A stretch of DNA of 64,000 nucleotides from Lotus japonicus (lineage: Eukaryota; Streptophyta; Magnoliopsida; Fabales; Fabaceae). Under the pieces are notes generated by a model. The model made no database searches, was not told the DNA's origin, and saw only the letters and a list, made by a program, of their open reading frames with translations. The stretch lies in NCBI RefSeq assembly GCF_012489685.1, contig NC_080042.1:10056825-10120824 (forward strand), in the 5' to 3' direction. Positions 20,901 to 32,383 of the stretch are shown piece after piece. The position numbers and the translations under genes are program-made. Numbering within the stretch: the first letter of the stretch is position 1; each line of letters starts with the position of its first letter.

Positions 20901-21624
20901 GAGGGGAGCTGTTGAAGACGACAGGGCCATTTTCCAAAGGCCTTCAGAGCATATGAAGAGTCACTTGAAGCCCTTATTTGTGTGGGCCAAAGTGGAAGAC
21001 AAAGGGGTCAATAAGATACTTGTCGACGGTGGTGCTGCTATCAACCTAATGCCCAGGTTCATGATGAAGAGGTTGGGCAAGACAGAGACAGATTTGATTC
21101 CCCATGACATGGTCTTATCAAACTATGAAGGTAAGACCAGCACCTCCATGGGTGCGATCATGCTGAATATAACAGTGGGGACAGTAAGTAGATCGACCTG
21201 GTTCATTGATGTGCCTTCAAAGGCCAACTACAACCTTTTATTGGGCAGAGAATGGATCCATGGAGTAGGGGCAGTGCCTTCTACCCTACATCAGAGAATC
21301 TCCATATGGAAAGCAGATGGAGTTGTCGAGAATGTGCAAGCTGACCAGAGTTACTATTTGGCAGAAGCAGGCTATGTCGACAAGAAGAATTTTGAGAAGA
21401 GTTTGGCTACAATTGCTCCACTTGACACAGTGGCCAATCAGTACTTCAACCCTTACTTAGAATACTCAGTGACACTAGACCTAATTCGAGGATTGCACCT
21501 CAATGAATCATGCAAGGCGGATGCTATGAGTGGATGGCACAGTGACGAAGAAGAAGTTGCCGCTAATGAAGTGGCAAGTGATGAGGTTGCCACCAATGTG
21601 GCAACACAGCATAATGATGATTAA
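17941..21624 (+). pseudogene. gag: Tat gag-protease, broken by nonsense codons
   Basis: One frame runs from an ATG at 17941 to 21624 but has stops at 17953 (TGA), 17971 (TAG), 19279 (TAA), 19444 (TAG) and 19561 (TAG). All are explicable by C-to-T changes of CGA, CAG or CAA. The capsid domain (FTKFAGDSGESNVEH ... WTQLERIFHEQF) lies at about 18930-19270. A Cys/His motif (KYCKYHNFFGHRTSQC) follows at about 19771-19818. A retropepsin-like domain with the active site LVDGGAAINLMP, then LLLGREWIHG, is at about 21017-21260. The usual product is the particle core and its protease. This copy cannot make either in full. Confidence 0.88.
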
Positions 21625-21916
21625 TTCGAGCTTGGCTCGGATTTTGGCTTACGCGGCCGAAAACAAGATGAAAACGGCTCTAGAGGCCGACAAAATGGCT
21701 AAAAACATGGCCATTAAAGGAAAGATTAAAGTTGCAGTTTCACCTGTCGAGATGCTATCTCGGAATGGAAAGGATAGTGCACGTGGAAATGAGCCAAGTG
21801 AAGAGGCCAAAGAAGATGTGTATGATCTGAGCATGGATTGCATTTATGATGATGGTTCGTTGGGGTTCGAAAAACCTATAGTGGACGCCATGAAAATGGA
21901 GGCTCAAGACCCTTTG
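21625..21916 (+). pseudogene. pol: Tat pol linker before RT (left of Tekay insertion)
   Basis: The frame open from 21530 carries Lys/Ala-rich sequence and continues exactly, across the CTTTG duplication, into the RT region at 39478. It is in a different frame from gag-protease, so a frameshift, natural or mutational, lies near 21530-21624. Confidence 0.7.
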
Positions 21917-22856
21917 TGTAACACCCCGATTTCCAGGTGTCACTTTAGTAACCAAAAATAAACTTTACGCGGAAAACAGGTAATTTTTTTTTTCGTTTGA
22001 TTCCTTTTTAAATAGAGCAATAGCAAATAAAGACATAGCCCAACCACTAAACTAACCAATATACATCAAATATAAACATGTACAGCCTCAGCTGCACTCC
22101 CACGTCACGCGCACTCGCAGTGACTCCAAAGTAGTGTGCCCGTAGGCAAATATATACAGATCCAGAAGTCTAAGTGAGAAAGTTATAATTACAATCCACT
22201 AGGAGAAAGTCGGCCTCAAAATGGCCTAAGCAAAGACCACTATAGTCCGACTGACTCACTGTGATCCCTCAGTAAGAGAACCACATGAAAAGCCATGCGT
22301 CGGGAACCTACCCTGTCCCAAAAGCAAAATGAGTCAGAGCTCTACACAAAATATGACGCCTGCCTAAACATACCCTCCCAGTACCGAGTCCACAGCGAAC
22401 TGAAGTTGGCAAGTTGAAGCTCAGCTCCATGCGTCGTAGAACTCCTTTCGTCAGACGTCCACGCTCGTCAGTCCGGTCCTCCATGACCCTTTCCCGGTAC
22501 ATCGCCTGAAGACCCACAAGATCGATCACCCAAGCAGTGGGGGCATGTCAGTCATCCAGCTCAAACCTGATCCCCCCTGAGGGAGAGACCATCGAAACCC
22601 AATCCACCGTCAACATCTGGCAGCAGGCCGACCGCCCAAACACAAACATGAAACCAAAGCCAAGGCGCTAGGGTCAACTCACGGAAATAGTAGATATACA
22701 CTCAACATGTGATATGGGGTATAGATATATATGTTGATATATATATAAACAATCCTAGCATGTTATTGGCTCTAACAATGCTTCAATAAATCAAACAGCA
22801 CACAATTCCAGTCAGGATGAATGTATGCGTGAAATGCAATTCAATATGATCCGGAT

Positions 22857-23057
22857 TGTGACGCGTTCTCGTTCGTCACAAGTGAAGCATTCCCGTTCTT
22901 CACTATGGATGAACCATTCCCGTTATTCATCCTTGGTGAACCATTCCCGTTATTCACCGTATGATGAACCATTCCCGTTATTCATCATTAATGCATTGGT
23001 GAACCATTCCCGTTATTCACCAAAAGATGCACAGGTGAACCATTCCCGTTATTCACC
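22857..23057. repeat. Array of seven stem-loops with varying stems
   Basis: Units share a loop close to cattcccgtt, flanked by arms that change together: gtgacg/cgtcac, agtgaag/cttcact, gatgaa/ttcatc, ggtgaa/ttcacc, gatgaa/ttcatc, ggtgaa/ttcacc, ggtgaa/ttcacc. The array is present in both LTRs (second copy 30068-30268). Confidence 0.85.
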
Positions 23058-23142
23058 CGATTGATGCAATATGGTTAGCCAAACATCAAATCGTCCTCAC
23101 CACATAAGTGTTTAACTCAAACCCAACTCAAAACAAACCCAA

Positions 23143-23342
23143 GAGTTAGTGTCGGTCAATACAACACAACTCGGAGTTAGTGTCGGTCAATACAACACAA
23201 CTCCCACAACCCAAAACCTAGAGTTAGTGTCGGTCAATACAATACAACTCGAATAACAAGACCCAAGAGTTAGTGTCGGTCAATACAACACAACTCGAAT
23301 AACAAAACCCAAGAGTTAGTGTCGGTCAATACAACACAACTC
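23143..23342. repeat. Tandem repeat of hairpin-forming units
   Basis: Five units of gagttagtgtcggtcaat followed by acaacacaactc, spaced irregularly (about 30-50 bases). Each can pair gagtt.gtgt with acac.aactc. The second LTR has the same array at 30354-30553. Confidence 0.8.
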
Positions 23343-25498
23343 GAATAACAAAACCCAACAATAAGAGTACTAAAGTACTCGGTGACTTTCAATCATCACC
23401 ATAGCTCACCTTAGTGGCTTTCCCCAATTCCCAGTAACTGCAAGACTTGACGACTTTTCCCCGTCTTTCGCAATCATTTTCCCCCTTTAGTTCTCCTATG
23501 ATTATTCGTAAATAAAAATGTTTCGAATTGAATTAGTCAAGTTATGAGTTTATTTCTCAAAGTCTAGGTTTCCCAAAGTCTCTAGTTTTCAAAATTCTAT
23601 TCATTCTAGGGTTTTCCAAAAACCCACAAAAAGAAGTTTCCCGGGGAAAGTCTAAGAATACGAACAAATGGCTAAGTCTCAAACCCAAGTTTGAACTTGC
23701 CTAGGGTTGTTCATCCAACCCGAAATATCAAAGATCACCAGATCAATGAATTCTCCACTCCGAAGTCGCGTCAGAACGCACCATTCAACAACATCTCAAC
23801 ATCATAAGTTATAGACAACATCATAATATCAGTTCATCATCATAATCCATATCAACACAAAGCATAAGTCGAATTTCTCGACGCCTATCATACAGTCATA
23901 GCTAATAAGTAAGTTGCCCTAACCTCGAGCTGCTCTAGTCTCGTGATCAAATATCCTTCACACAAATGCTCTGAAACTCCCAAAGTTCCTTCAACTGAAC
24001 CTCGGAGAAAAACAAAGCAGAATCCAAACAAAATCGATTAGTTCGATCGCAATACAACTCATAAACGATAGACAAAGCATTAAAGCTTCAGAATACAACA
24101 ATCGAGTACGAAAAGACAAGTTTTCGAAAACGAAAACTCCCCCCCCCCCTCACGACATAGCTCTCGGCCAAAAAGGAAAAAGAGCTCCGGCTCTTTTTCT
24201 TCGATCAAATCTGTTTACAAGGTAGTTTTAGGGTAAAACTAAGGCAAAGAAACTGTCGGAACAATTTTCGGACGATCGGATCGAAATACGGCTGTTCAGG
24301 GGCGTTTTGGTCCAAAATAAAAGCTCAAATTCTCAACGTTATCAGTTCGGAAAACAAATTTGACAGCAATGATCCTAACGACATCCGTGACAACAAATCC
24401 TAAAGGAACGAAGTCAGATTACGACTTTTCGACAGTAAAGTTTCGAAATGTGCGACAAAAGAGTTTTGAATCAGTTTTTCAGATCCTGGACAACTCGATC
24501 ACAATCGGCGAATACTGACGGAGGTTCTAGACTCTTGGGCACGTAGAGAAGATAACCCAGCAGAGAAATCAGGAAAAACGGACAGTTTTACAAAAAGCTC
24601 AAAACTGTGAGCACAGAAACGACTAAAGAAACGCTGTAGAAACGATAATCAGAGGTAAGAATCAAGCTAGTTACCTCGATACCTTGAAGTAGGAACGAAC
24701 TGCGCGAAGATCGGTTGAGTTTCGGCGAAAATCTCCTCTCCTCTCCTCTCCTCTCCTTGAACCGCGGCCCCAAATGGTAGAAAATGAAGATATTTTGGAT
24801 TTTTCAACTATTAATAGGCAGGTGAAATCGCGGGAAAATGAAAATTTTGCGATTCCGATTTTTGCAGCATGTTCACCGATGAATTCTAAGAGAGATTCTG
24901 GCGTCAGAATTCCATAACTCAAAACATATCTCTGACATTTGGGAAAAACGTCCCAAAAGCTGTGTAAGTTAATCTGTCCCGAAAAACTACTTTTTGTTGT
25001 GATGGTCAGACGACAAAACTTCCTTCTGAAGAAAGATTGGAAATGTCGAAACAAATCTGGCATCGCGGACGGAAACTTTGTTAAAAGTCCCGAATAGAAA
25101 AAGTCTTCATCCATCGCTCGAATCTAGGGTTTCGAAGCAAAGAAATTAGCGTCGTCGGACTTCCGAAAAGTGAATACTATCGTGCGTACAGTCCAGGGTT
25201 TCGAAATGAAACGCTGGTCGAAGGAAAAATAAAGAGAACCTTTAAATTTTCCAAGGATTCAAAATCTCACTTAATACGTTGCTCTAAAAGCGAAATTAGC
25301 CTATTCTGAACACGCTCGCCATAAGGCAGGTGTGCAGACGACTCGCACTACTTCCTAACACGACTACGCAACATTCCTCAAGCAATTCGTGAACTTTCTT
25401 CTTCATTAATCTTTCTCAAACATCAAACTCCTGTCACGCTTACACTGATTCTACGCGTGAGTCGGAAATTAACTTGTTCTGCAAATCCAGGTCTTACA

Positions 25499-25510
25499 AT
25501 ACTCCCCTCC
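25499..25510 (-). promoter_or_regulatory. Tekay polypurine tract
   Basis: The minus strand reads ggaggggagtat immediately before the LTR start TGTAAGACC. Confidence 0.8.
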
Positions 25511-25535
25511 AAAAAGAAAGTTTCGTCCTCGAAAC

Positions 25536-25845
25536 TCAGAGTTCTGCAAAAAGTCCGGGATACAATTCCTTGATCTTGTCTTCCAATTCCCATGTAGTAT
25601 TGCCCGTGTCATTGTTCCTCATAACCTTTACTTAAGCAATCTGTTTTCCCCTTAACTGTTTCACTCTTCTATCCCCACTGTTAACTGTCGGCGTCTCAAA
25701 AGACAAACCATCATTCAACTTCATGTCGTCTGACTCGATCACTTGCGTCGAATCTCTGCTTGAAATGATACCGGTTGGCACTCCATGTAGTCGCACAATC
25801 TTAGCCACTTGCTTCTTTACTTTCGGTCGTCCGAAATTCTTCTTA
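25536..25845 (-). pseudogene. pol: Tekay pol remnant: integrase core joined to C-terminus
   Basis: The minus strand reads a typical gypsy integrase-core stretch (IVRLHGVPTGIISSRDS) directly fused to the pol tail (DRRVKQLRG ... TWELEDKIKELYPGLF, stop at 25536-25538), with one internal TAA. The middle of integrase and all of RT and RNase H are gone, so an internal deletion or a recombined template produced this derivative. Confidence 0.75.
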
Positions 25846-28131
25846 AACTCGGTGCCTCTCTGTCATTTCAAAGTAAATACTCAACTTGTCCTCGTGATCT
25901 TCACCTACAGTCCAAAACTCCACTTGTCCGTTCGATAACTCCTAGACGAATCATCCCCTTGGAAACCGCTAGTCCATTAAAACACCTCCAACTTCGTAAC
26001 TATACAAACACCAAGAAATCAAACTTCTACTTTGTCACTATTCGAATTAAAACTCGACTTATGTCCTTATTTCTTGTCCTTCACTAATCTTATCCCCTTC
26101 CACATCAATTTATCAACAACTTATAAGATAATCCTCTTCTTAATATCTAACAATCCATTATTATCGTCTTCTTCCTCAAAACTTCCCTCACTCAAACCTA
26201 TTTACACTTACTGAAATCACTAACACTTCGCACAAATCGAGACTTATCCTCTAGAAGATTAAATCATAACTATACCTCAAGGGACTTAACTAGCCATTTT
26301 ACCATCCGATCCTTCAACATTCTGAGATTTAACTGTTATCGTAACCGCTAACACCACTAAATCTCTTAAGTGTACATGAATCTCAGCTCACTAGGTCAAC
26401 CTTAGCCCTAGGATTCTCATTCAACTTTAGTAAAATTCACTTGTTAACCGTAATATGCATCATCAAAATCCCTAACAAAGTTCCATTGACTCTTAAACTC
26501 TACGAAACTCGTCCAAATATAACAACCTCAGGTGTTCATCTTAATACTAACATTTCCTTTCTGTAACTTAATCGTCCTCCAATCAATCCAACTCTTAGCC
26601 TCTCGATCAAAACCTGACAAGACTTCATGTCTCACGCGTTTGGGATAAAATCGATTGGCTTAAAATCTAAACCTTCACTAAGTTTGGACCACCAATATCC
26701 TTTAACTCTCCAACACTTCTTAAATGAATATTCATTTCTTAAAACTATAACTCCTTCGCTTACACAAACGACCTGATAAGTGTCGTCACGCTTTCACACT
26801 CACCACTTGATCCTGATATCCATAATCATAACTTATTCTGCTAACATCATTCAAATCTTATCACATGGTCATTATGTCCGCAACCTCATAATCAACATCA
26901 ACCGATCACCAACTTATAAACAACCTTAACACTCTACACAACCCAGAATTCCTTTACTTCAAGATCTCTCTTATATTATACCTCAATGGTCTTAACCCGA
27001 AACTCACCTTCAGGTCTTCAATCTTCTAAGATTCAACTCCTATTGTCACACCTACAACCATAAGATCTCCTACTCGTACGCGATTCTCAACTCTCAAGGT
27101 CAATCTTAACCCTAAGATTTCAATCCAACTTAGTAAATCTCACTTAGTAATCGTAGAATATTTCTTTGGAATCCATATCAACAACCTCAAGTATTCAACT
27201 TATGCTAAAACTTTCTTTCTCCAACTTAATCATTAATTCAACACTTTTCAAGAGAAAATTCATCTCTTAAGACTATAATGTCTCCACATATTAATCAAAC
27301 GCTTAGCAAAACTTATTCCTCGAACTCGACTATAACAATCTAGTTCAGAGTTAATTCTTCTCAATCTTGCTACCATCAAGCTATCATCTAAAACCTGATT
27401 AAATCCAACCTATTTAGTCTCTAACAATTCCACTCAGTAATCACATAACCTATGACTTCATAACTTCCGAGAAACTACTTAATATTTTTCCAGCATTAAA
27501 TCTCTTGACTTAGTCTACCTCTACTTGGAGTAATCACCCGAACTAACCAATTAATGTCTATACGACACTCATCGACTTCCAAAGATTTAAATCTTAATCT
27601 TTTACAATCAAGTGCTTAACACGAACTTTCCTCCCAAATCCGACTAATCCTCAATCAATTCAAATTCATCTTACACATCCTTCTATCAAGGTCCATTACC
27701 AGCTGTGATTCCGAATATCATCCCCTCAATATTAAGTTGATCAGGCCTAATAAATCGAAGGTGGAAATTTAGAAAAACCCACTGGAATAGTCAACGAGTT
27801 CCTATCCTCCAGTAGTCACAAATATCCTGATACTAAATCCTTTAATGATCCCGCTGCGGAACTACACACCCTCAACATAACACGTATACCACCCATACAG
27901 AATCTCCCTAAGATTCGTTCTTCAGCTACTAGCTTCCTCATAATCTCATCGGTGGAAGACTACTTTCTAGACTTAGTGTGCTATTCCCAACCTCATGTAA
28001 CTTCTATAGTTAAAACACGAGCAACTTCGAATAAGGTCCTACTAGGGATAATAATCATAAGATCATAGTCTAAGTAGTAAATACAAGTTAGGCGCGTCAC
28101 ACTCGCTTCGAAGATAAAAGAGTAAGTTATT
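25846..28131. repeat. Non-coding Tekay interior with a diverged internal duplication
   Basis: It is AT-rich, with no frame longer than chance. The block at about 26310-26600 is recognisably repeated, with much divergence, at about 27005-27240 (shared pieces such as ctcaaggtcaatcttaaccc / ctaggtcaaccttagcccta and aacttagtaaa), about 690 bases apart. It replaces most of pol. Confidence 0.55.
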
Positions 28132-29069
28132 CTAGAATAAGAGAACAGTTAAAATATTACCATCGTTCCCATGTTCCTCCTCGTTTAACTCCTCGGCTCT
28201 TGCTCCTTCCTTGGCATAAATCCTTTCCTCTGTAGCAAGTTGTTTTCCTTTCCCAACATTCCCTGATGATTCGCCCTTGGGTGCCTTGCAATCTCTGGAC
28301 AAATGTCCCGGTTGGTTGCAATTGAAGCATAGGGGTCCCCCGTCTGGACACTTGTTACTGTAGTGCCCCACTTTCCTGCACCTGTAACACGTCACTGTTT
28401 TTCCCGAAGTCTTGTTTCCTGTCCCTCCGGTAGCATCATTCCCTTTCATCTTACTGTCAGACGTTCTCCCTGGAGTGTCTTGCAGTTCACAGCTAGATGC
28501 CCCTCTCAGTTACACTTGAAGCATCTCCGTCCAATCACTGAGCACTTGTTAGCGAAATGCCCAAACTTTCCGCAACGAAAACATGTCACACCTTTGTCAC
28601 CAACTGGCTTCCCTCCAGTATCAGCAGTTGTTGGTTTGTACGCTCTTGAGATAAGATCTCTTCCCTCGGAACGCTGATACGGTCCCCACTGATGGTAGCT
28701 CTCCCTTCCGTTGTAGCCTTGGGATCCTGACCTCATTGGTCCCCCAGCTCCTGTTCGGTTCATTCCTCTTTGTTGACACATTGCCGTCGCCATCAGTCGT
28801 TGGTGATGCTCACGTGCAGCCTCTTCAGCGCGCATATAAGCGTCTTCCGCAGCCTGGTTCATCATTGCCTCGATCAGTGTAGCTATTGCCTCAGCCATCC
28901 GGTTAAGGTCCACCATCCTCTGTTTCATCAAACGTCTAATTAGTACTAACCCTACGGTAGCACTAGACAAACCACTCAATCCGATTAAGTAGTGACGCAA
29001 GCAATTAGAGCGAAAATCACTCTGCAGACAATCAATTTTCACTCCTTGCAGAGTCACACAACCTAGCAC
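28132..29069 (-). pseudogene. gag: Tekay gag remnant with four zinc knuckles
   Basis: On the minus strand, an N-terminal helical segment (MVDLNRMAEAIATLIEAMM) runs, without the normal capsid core, into CCHC knuckles: CFRCGKFGHFANKC, CFKCN-stop-EGHLAVNC, CYRCRKVGHYSNKC and CFNCNQPGHLSRDC. A TGA breaks the second knuckle and a frame change separates it from the last two. The normal role is RNA binding and particle assembly. This copy is defective. Confidence 0.85.
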
Positions 29070-29110
29070 AGAAGACCTATTTCCCAGAGACTCCCGAAAG
29101 ACTCAACTAA

Positions 29111-29122
29111 GCTCTGATACCA
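29111..29122 (-). promoter_or_regulatory. Tekay primer binding site (tRNA-iMet)
   Basis: The minus strand reads tggtatcagagc, three bases inside the 5' LTR end (29126). Confidence 0.9.
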
Positions 29123-30067
29123 CAATGTAACACCCCGATTTCCAGGTGTCACTTTAGTAACCAAAAATAAACTTTACGCGGAAAACAGGTAATTTTTTTT
29201 TTCGTTTGATTCCTTTTTAAATAAAGCAATAGCAAATAAAGACATAGCCCAACCACTAAACTAACCAATATACATCAAATATAAACATGTACAGCCTCAG
29301 CTGCACTCCCACGTCACGCGCACTCGCAGTGACTCCAAAGTAGTGTGCCCGTAGGCAAATATATACAGATCCAGAAGTCTAAGTGAGAAAGTTATAATTA
29401 CAATCCACTAGGAGAAAGTCGGCCTCAAAATGGCCTAAGCAAAGACCACTATAGTCCGACTGACTCACTGTGATCCCTCAGTAAGAGAACCACATGAAAA
29501 GCCATGCGTCGGGAACCTACCCTGTCCCAAAAGCAAAATGAGTCAGAGCTCTACACAAAATATGACGCTTGCCTAAACATACCCTCCCAGTACCGAGTCC
29601 ACAGCGAACTGAAGTTGGCAAGTTGAAGCTCAGCTCCATGCGTCGTAGAACACCTTTCGTCAGACGTCCACGCTCGTCAGTCCGGTCCTCCATGACCCTT
29701 TCCCGGTAAGTCGCCTGAAGACCCACAAGATCGATCACCCAAGCGGTGGGGGCATGTCGGCCATCCAGCTCAAACCTGATCCCCCCCGAAGGAGAGACCT
29801 TTGAAACCCAATCCACCGTCAACATCTGGCAGCAGGCCGACCGCCCAAAAAAAAACATGAAACCAAAGCCAAGGCGCTAGGGTCAACTCACGGAAATAGT
29901 AGATATACACTCAACATGTGATATGGGGTATAGATATATATGTTGATATATATATATAAACAATCCTAGCATGTTATTGGCTCTAACAATGCTTCAATAA
30001 ATCAAACAGCACACAATTCCAGTCAGGATGAATGTATGCGTGAAATGCAATTCAATATGATCCGGAT

Positions 30068-30268
30068 TGTGACGCGTTTCCGTTCGCCACAAGTGAAGCA
30101 TTCCCGTTCTTCACTATAGATGAACCATTCCCGTTATTCATCCTTGGTGAACCATTCCCGTTATTCACCGTATGATGAACCATTCCCGTTATTCATCATT
30201 AATGCATTGGTGAACCATTCCCGTTATTCACCAAAAGATGCACAGGTGAACCATTCCCGTTATTCACC
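30068..30268. repeat. Second copy of the stem-loop array in the Tekay LTR
   Basis: It has the same seven units as 22857-23057. The first unit differs by several bases (cgtttccgttcgcc), partly breaking its stem, while the later units are unchanged. Confidence 0.85.
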
Positions 30269-30353
30269 CGATTGATGCAATATGGTTAGCCAAACATCGA
30301 ATCGTCCTCACCACATAAGTGTTTAACTCAAACCCAACTCAAAACAAACCCAA

Positions 30354-30553
30354 GTGTTAGTGTCGGTCAATACAACACAACTCGGAGTTAGTGTCGGTCA
30401 ATACAACACAACTCCCACAACCCAAAACCTAGAGTTAGTGTCGGTCAATACAACACAACTCGAATAACAAGACCCAAGAGTTAGTGTCGGTCAATACAAC
30501 ACAACTCGAATAACAAAACCCAAGAGTTAGTGTCGGTCAATACAACACAACTC
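30354..30553. repeat. Second copy of the gagttagtgtcgg tandem repeat
   Basis: Five units match 23143-23342, with minor substitutions. Confidence 0.8.
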
Positions 30554-30821
30554 GAATAACAAAACCCAACAATAAGAGTACTAAAGTAATCGGTGACTTT
30601 CAATCATCACCATAGCTCACCTTAGTGGCTTTCCCCAATTCCCAGTAACTTCAAGACTTGACGACTTTTCCCCGTCTTTCGCAATCATTTTCCCCCTTTA
30701 GTTCTCCTATGATTATTCGTAAATAAAAATGTTTCGAATTGAATTAGTCAAGTTATTAGTTTATTTCTCAAAGTCTAGGTTTCCCAAAGTCTCTAGTTTT
30801 CAAAATTCTATTCATTCTAGG

Positions 30822-32226
30822 TGATGACCCTAGTTTAGTAGTGTTTTTAGGGTCATTTCTTAGTTTGTTTTGAGTCTTTTTGTTGAGTCTCATGTAGTGT
30901 TTCATGCATTCTCATGCATTTTTATCTTTATTTGTGTTTCTACTTTGTTTTGGTAATTTCATAGTTTTATAGGGACCTTTCATGCATTTTAAGTAAGTTT
31001 AAGACTTGCATATCTTTCCTACTTGAATTGAGGGTCTTTTGTGCTAATAAACTCTTGGAAATCCTAGATATTTTCCTTGCTTTGTTCCCAAGCAGCTAGG
31101 TCTGAAAACTGATGAAGAAAGAAGGTCAAAAGGCTTGGAAAATTGAAGGGAGGCTTAAAGGGGAGTTAAGAAGAAGGTCAAGAGGCTTTCTAGCATGTAG
31201 AGAGCACTCAGGCGCTCGTGTTGAGCGCCTGAGCGCCAATTGGATCGATGCTTACAAGATGCTAGAAAGGAATTGGCGCCTGAGCGCTCCTGTTGAGCGC
31301 CTGAGCGCTCCTGTTGAGCGCCTGAGTGCCAATTGCCTTCCAGAGAGCATGTTTTCAGCTGGAATTGGCGCTCAAGTGCTCTGAATTGGCGCCTGAGCGC
31401 CCAGACTCGACCTGTTTGCCTATAAATAGACTTTTTGTCATTTCTTTTGGAACCTTTTGTCATTTTATCAAATTTTCATAAGTTAGAAGAGAGGGTTTGA
31501 GTTCTAGAGCTTGAGGAGCTTTCTCTAAGCCCTATGTTTCAGGTTTCATCTTTATCTTCTTGTATGGATTTCGTAGCCATGTTTGGCTAAACCCCTTTTG
31601 CTTTGGGTTCTTTGTAAGACTTATGATGTTTTAATCTTAATTCCTATTTCTATTCATGATTCCTCTGAGTAAACCCTTGAATCCCATATCCATGCTTTAT
31701 GTTTCAAGTTAGAACATGTGCTAGCTTTATGCTTTTCTATAATAGAACGGAAGTTTGTTATAGATTAGGGACTTGTTGTGGGATTACCTCTTCTATACTT
31801 GCTACTAGGAATAGAGGAAGGGTTGGGGTTTGTTGGCCTGAATTGCATGCTTAATGCCTTTAGAAAATGTTTAGGTTATCAAGGAATTGTGCCTATCTTT
31901 TGGCTTGAGAGGATTGTCTATGCGAGGCATCGATAGATGATTGATTAGGCTAGAACATCAAGGAGAGACTCAGAGTTTTGTGGACAGAATAGGTTGATTA
32001 GAACTGAATTAGTCAAGCAAGAACCCAAGGCATGCTCACCATTGTTCTCACACACTTATATTTCAATTGCTTGTTAATTAGTCACCTAAACAATCAACCT
32101 TAAAACTGAATTTTACTCGCTTTCTTACCGTGAACTCGAGGCTTAAACTGAATTCACATTCCAATTCCCTGTGGTTCGATAAATTTAAAACCGGGTGGAT
32201 TCCGTACACTTGCGGATTTACCAACA
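30822..32226 (+). repeat. Athila-like 5' LTR
   Basis: It begins TGATGACCCTAG and ends TTACCAACA, with a TATA box tataaata at 31421-31428. A GC-rich cluster of gagcgcctgagcgc motifs (31200-31410) lies just upstream of the TATA box. Confidence 0.92.
31205..31410. repeat. Palindromic gagcgcctgagcgc repeat cluster upstream of the LTR TATA box
   Basis: A 21-base unit (gagcgcctgagcgctcctgtt) occurs two to three times in tandem, with further partial and inverted copies (ctcaggcgctc, ggcgcctgagcgc, ggcgctcaagtgctc). It is strongly self-complementary. The equivalent block in the 3' LTR is at about 36555-36760. Confidence 0.8.
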
Positions 32227-32232
32227 AGTTTT

Positions 32233-32250
32233 TGGCGCCGTTGCCGGGGA
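32233..32250 (+). promoter_or_regulatory. Athila-type primer binding site
   Basis: tggcgccgttgccgggga lies shortly after the 5' LTR, the classic Athila/Tat-clade primer site. Confidence 0.85.
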
Positions 32251-32383
32251 ATTGTTTGTGGTTTTTGGTTTAAGTTTTTAGTTTGTGGTTTTTTTTTTTT
32301 TTATCTTTGTCTAGAATTGGTGCTACTAATCTTTCTCTGGTTGAGTGTCACAGATTCAGGTTACTCTCACGAGAGACACCGCC

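Larger units (their letters stand above)
21917..25498 (-). repeat. Tekay 3' LTR
   Basis: It is 3582 bases, TGTAAGACC...GGTGTTACA on the minus strand. It carries two internal repeat arrays (22857-23057 and 23143-23342). The promoter TATA equivalent is mutated here (tattaata), unlike the other LTR. It contains no real gene. Confidence 0.92.

Noticed and set aside
22825..23064. CRISPR-like repeat array
   Set aside because: The regular units are LTR stem-loops in a plant retrotransposon. There are no constant-length unique spacers and no cas genes.
31112..31384. 90-residue frame in the Athila-like LTR (also at 36463-36735)
   Set aside because: It covers the gagcgcct repeat and the LTR promoter; repeat-derived, not a gene.
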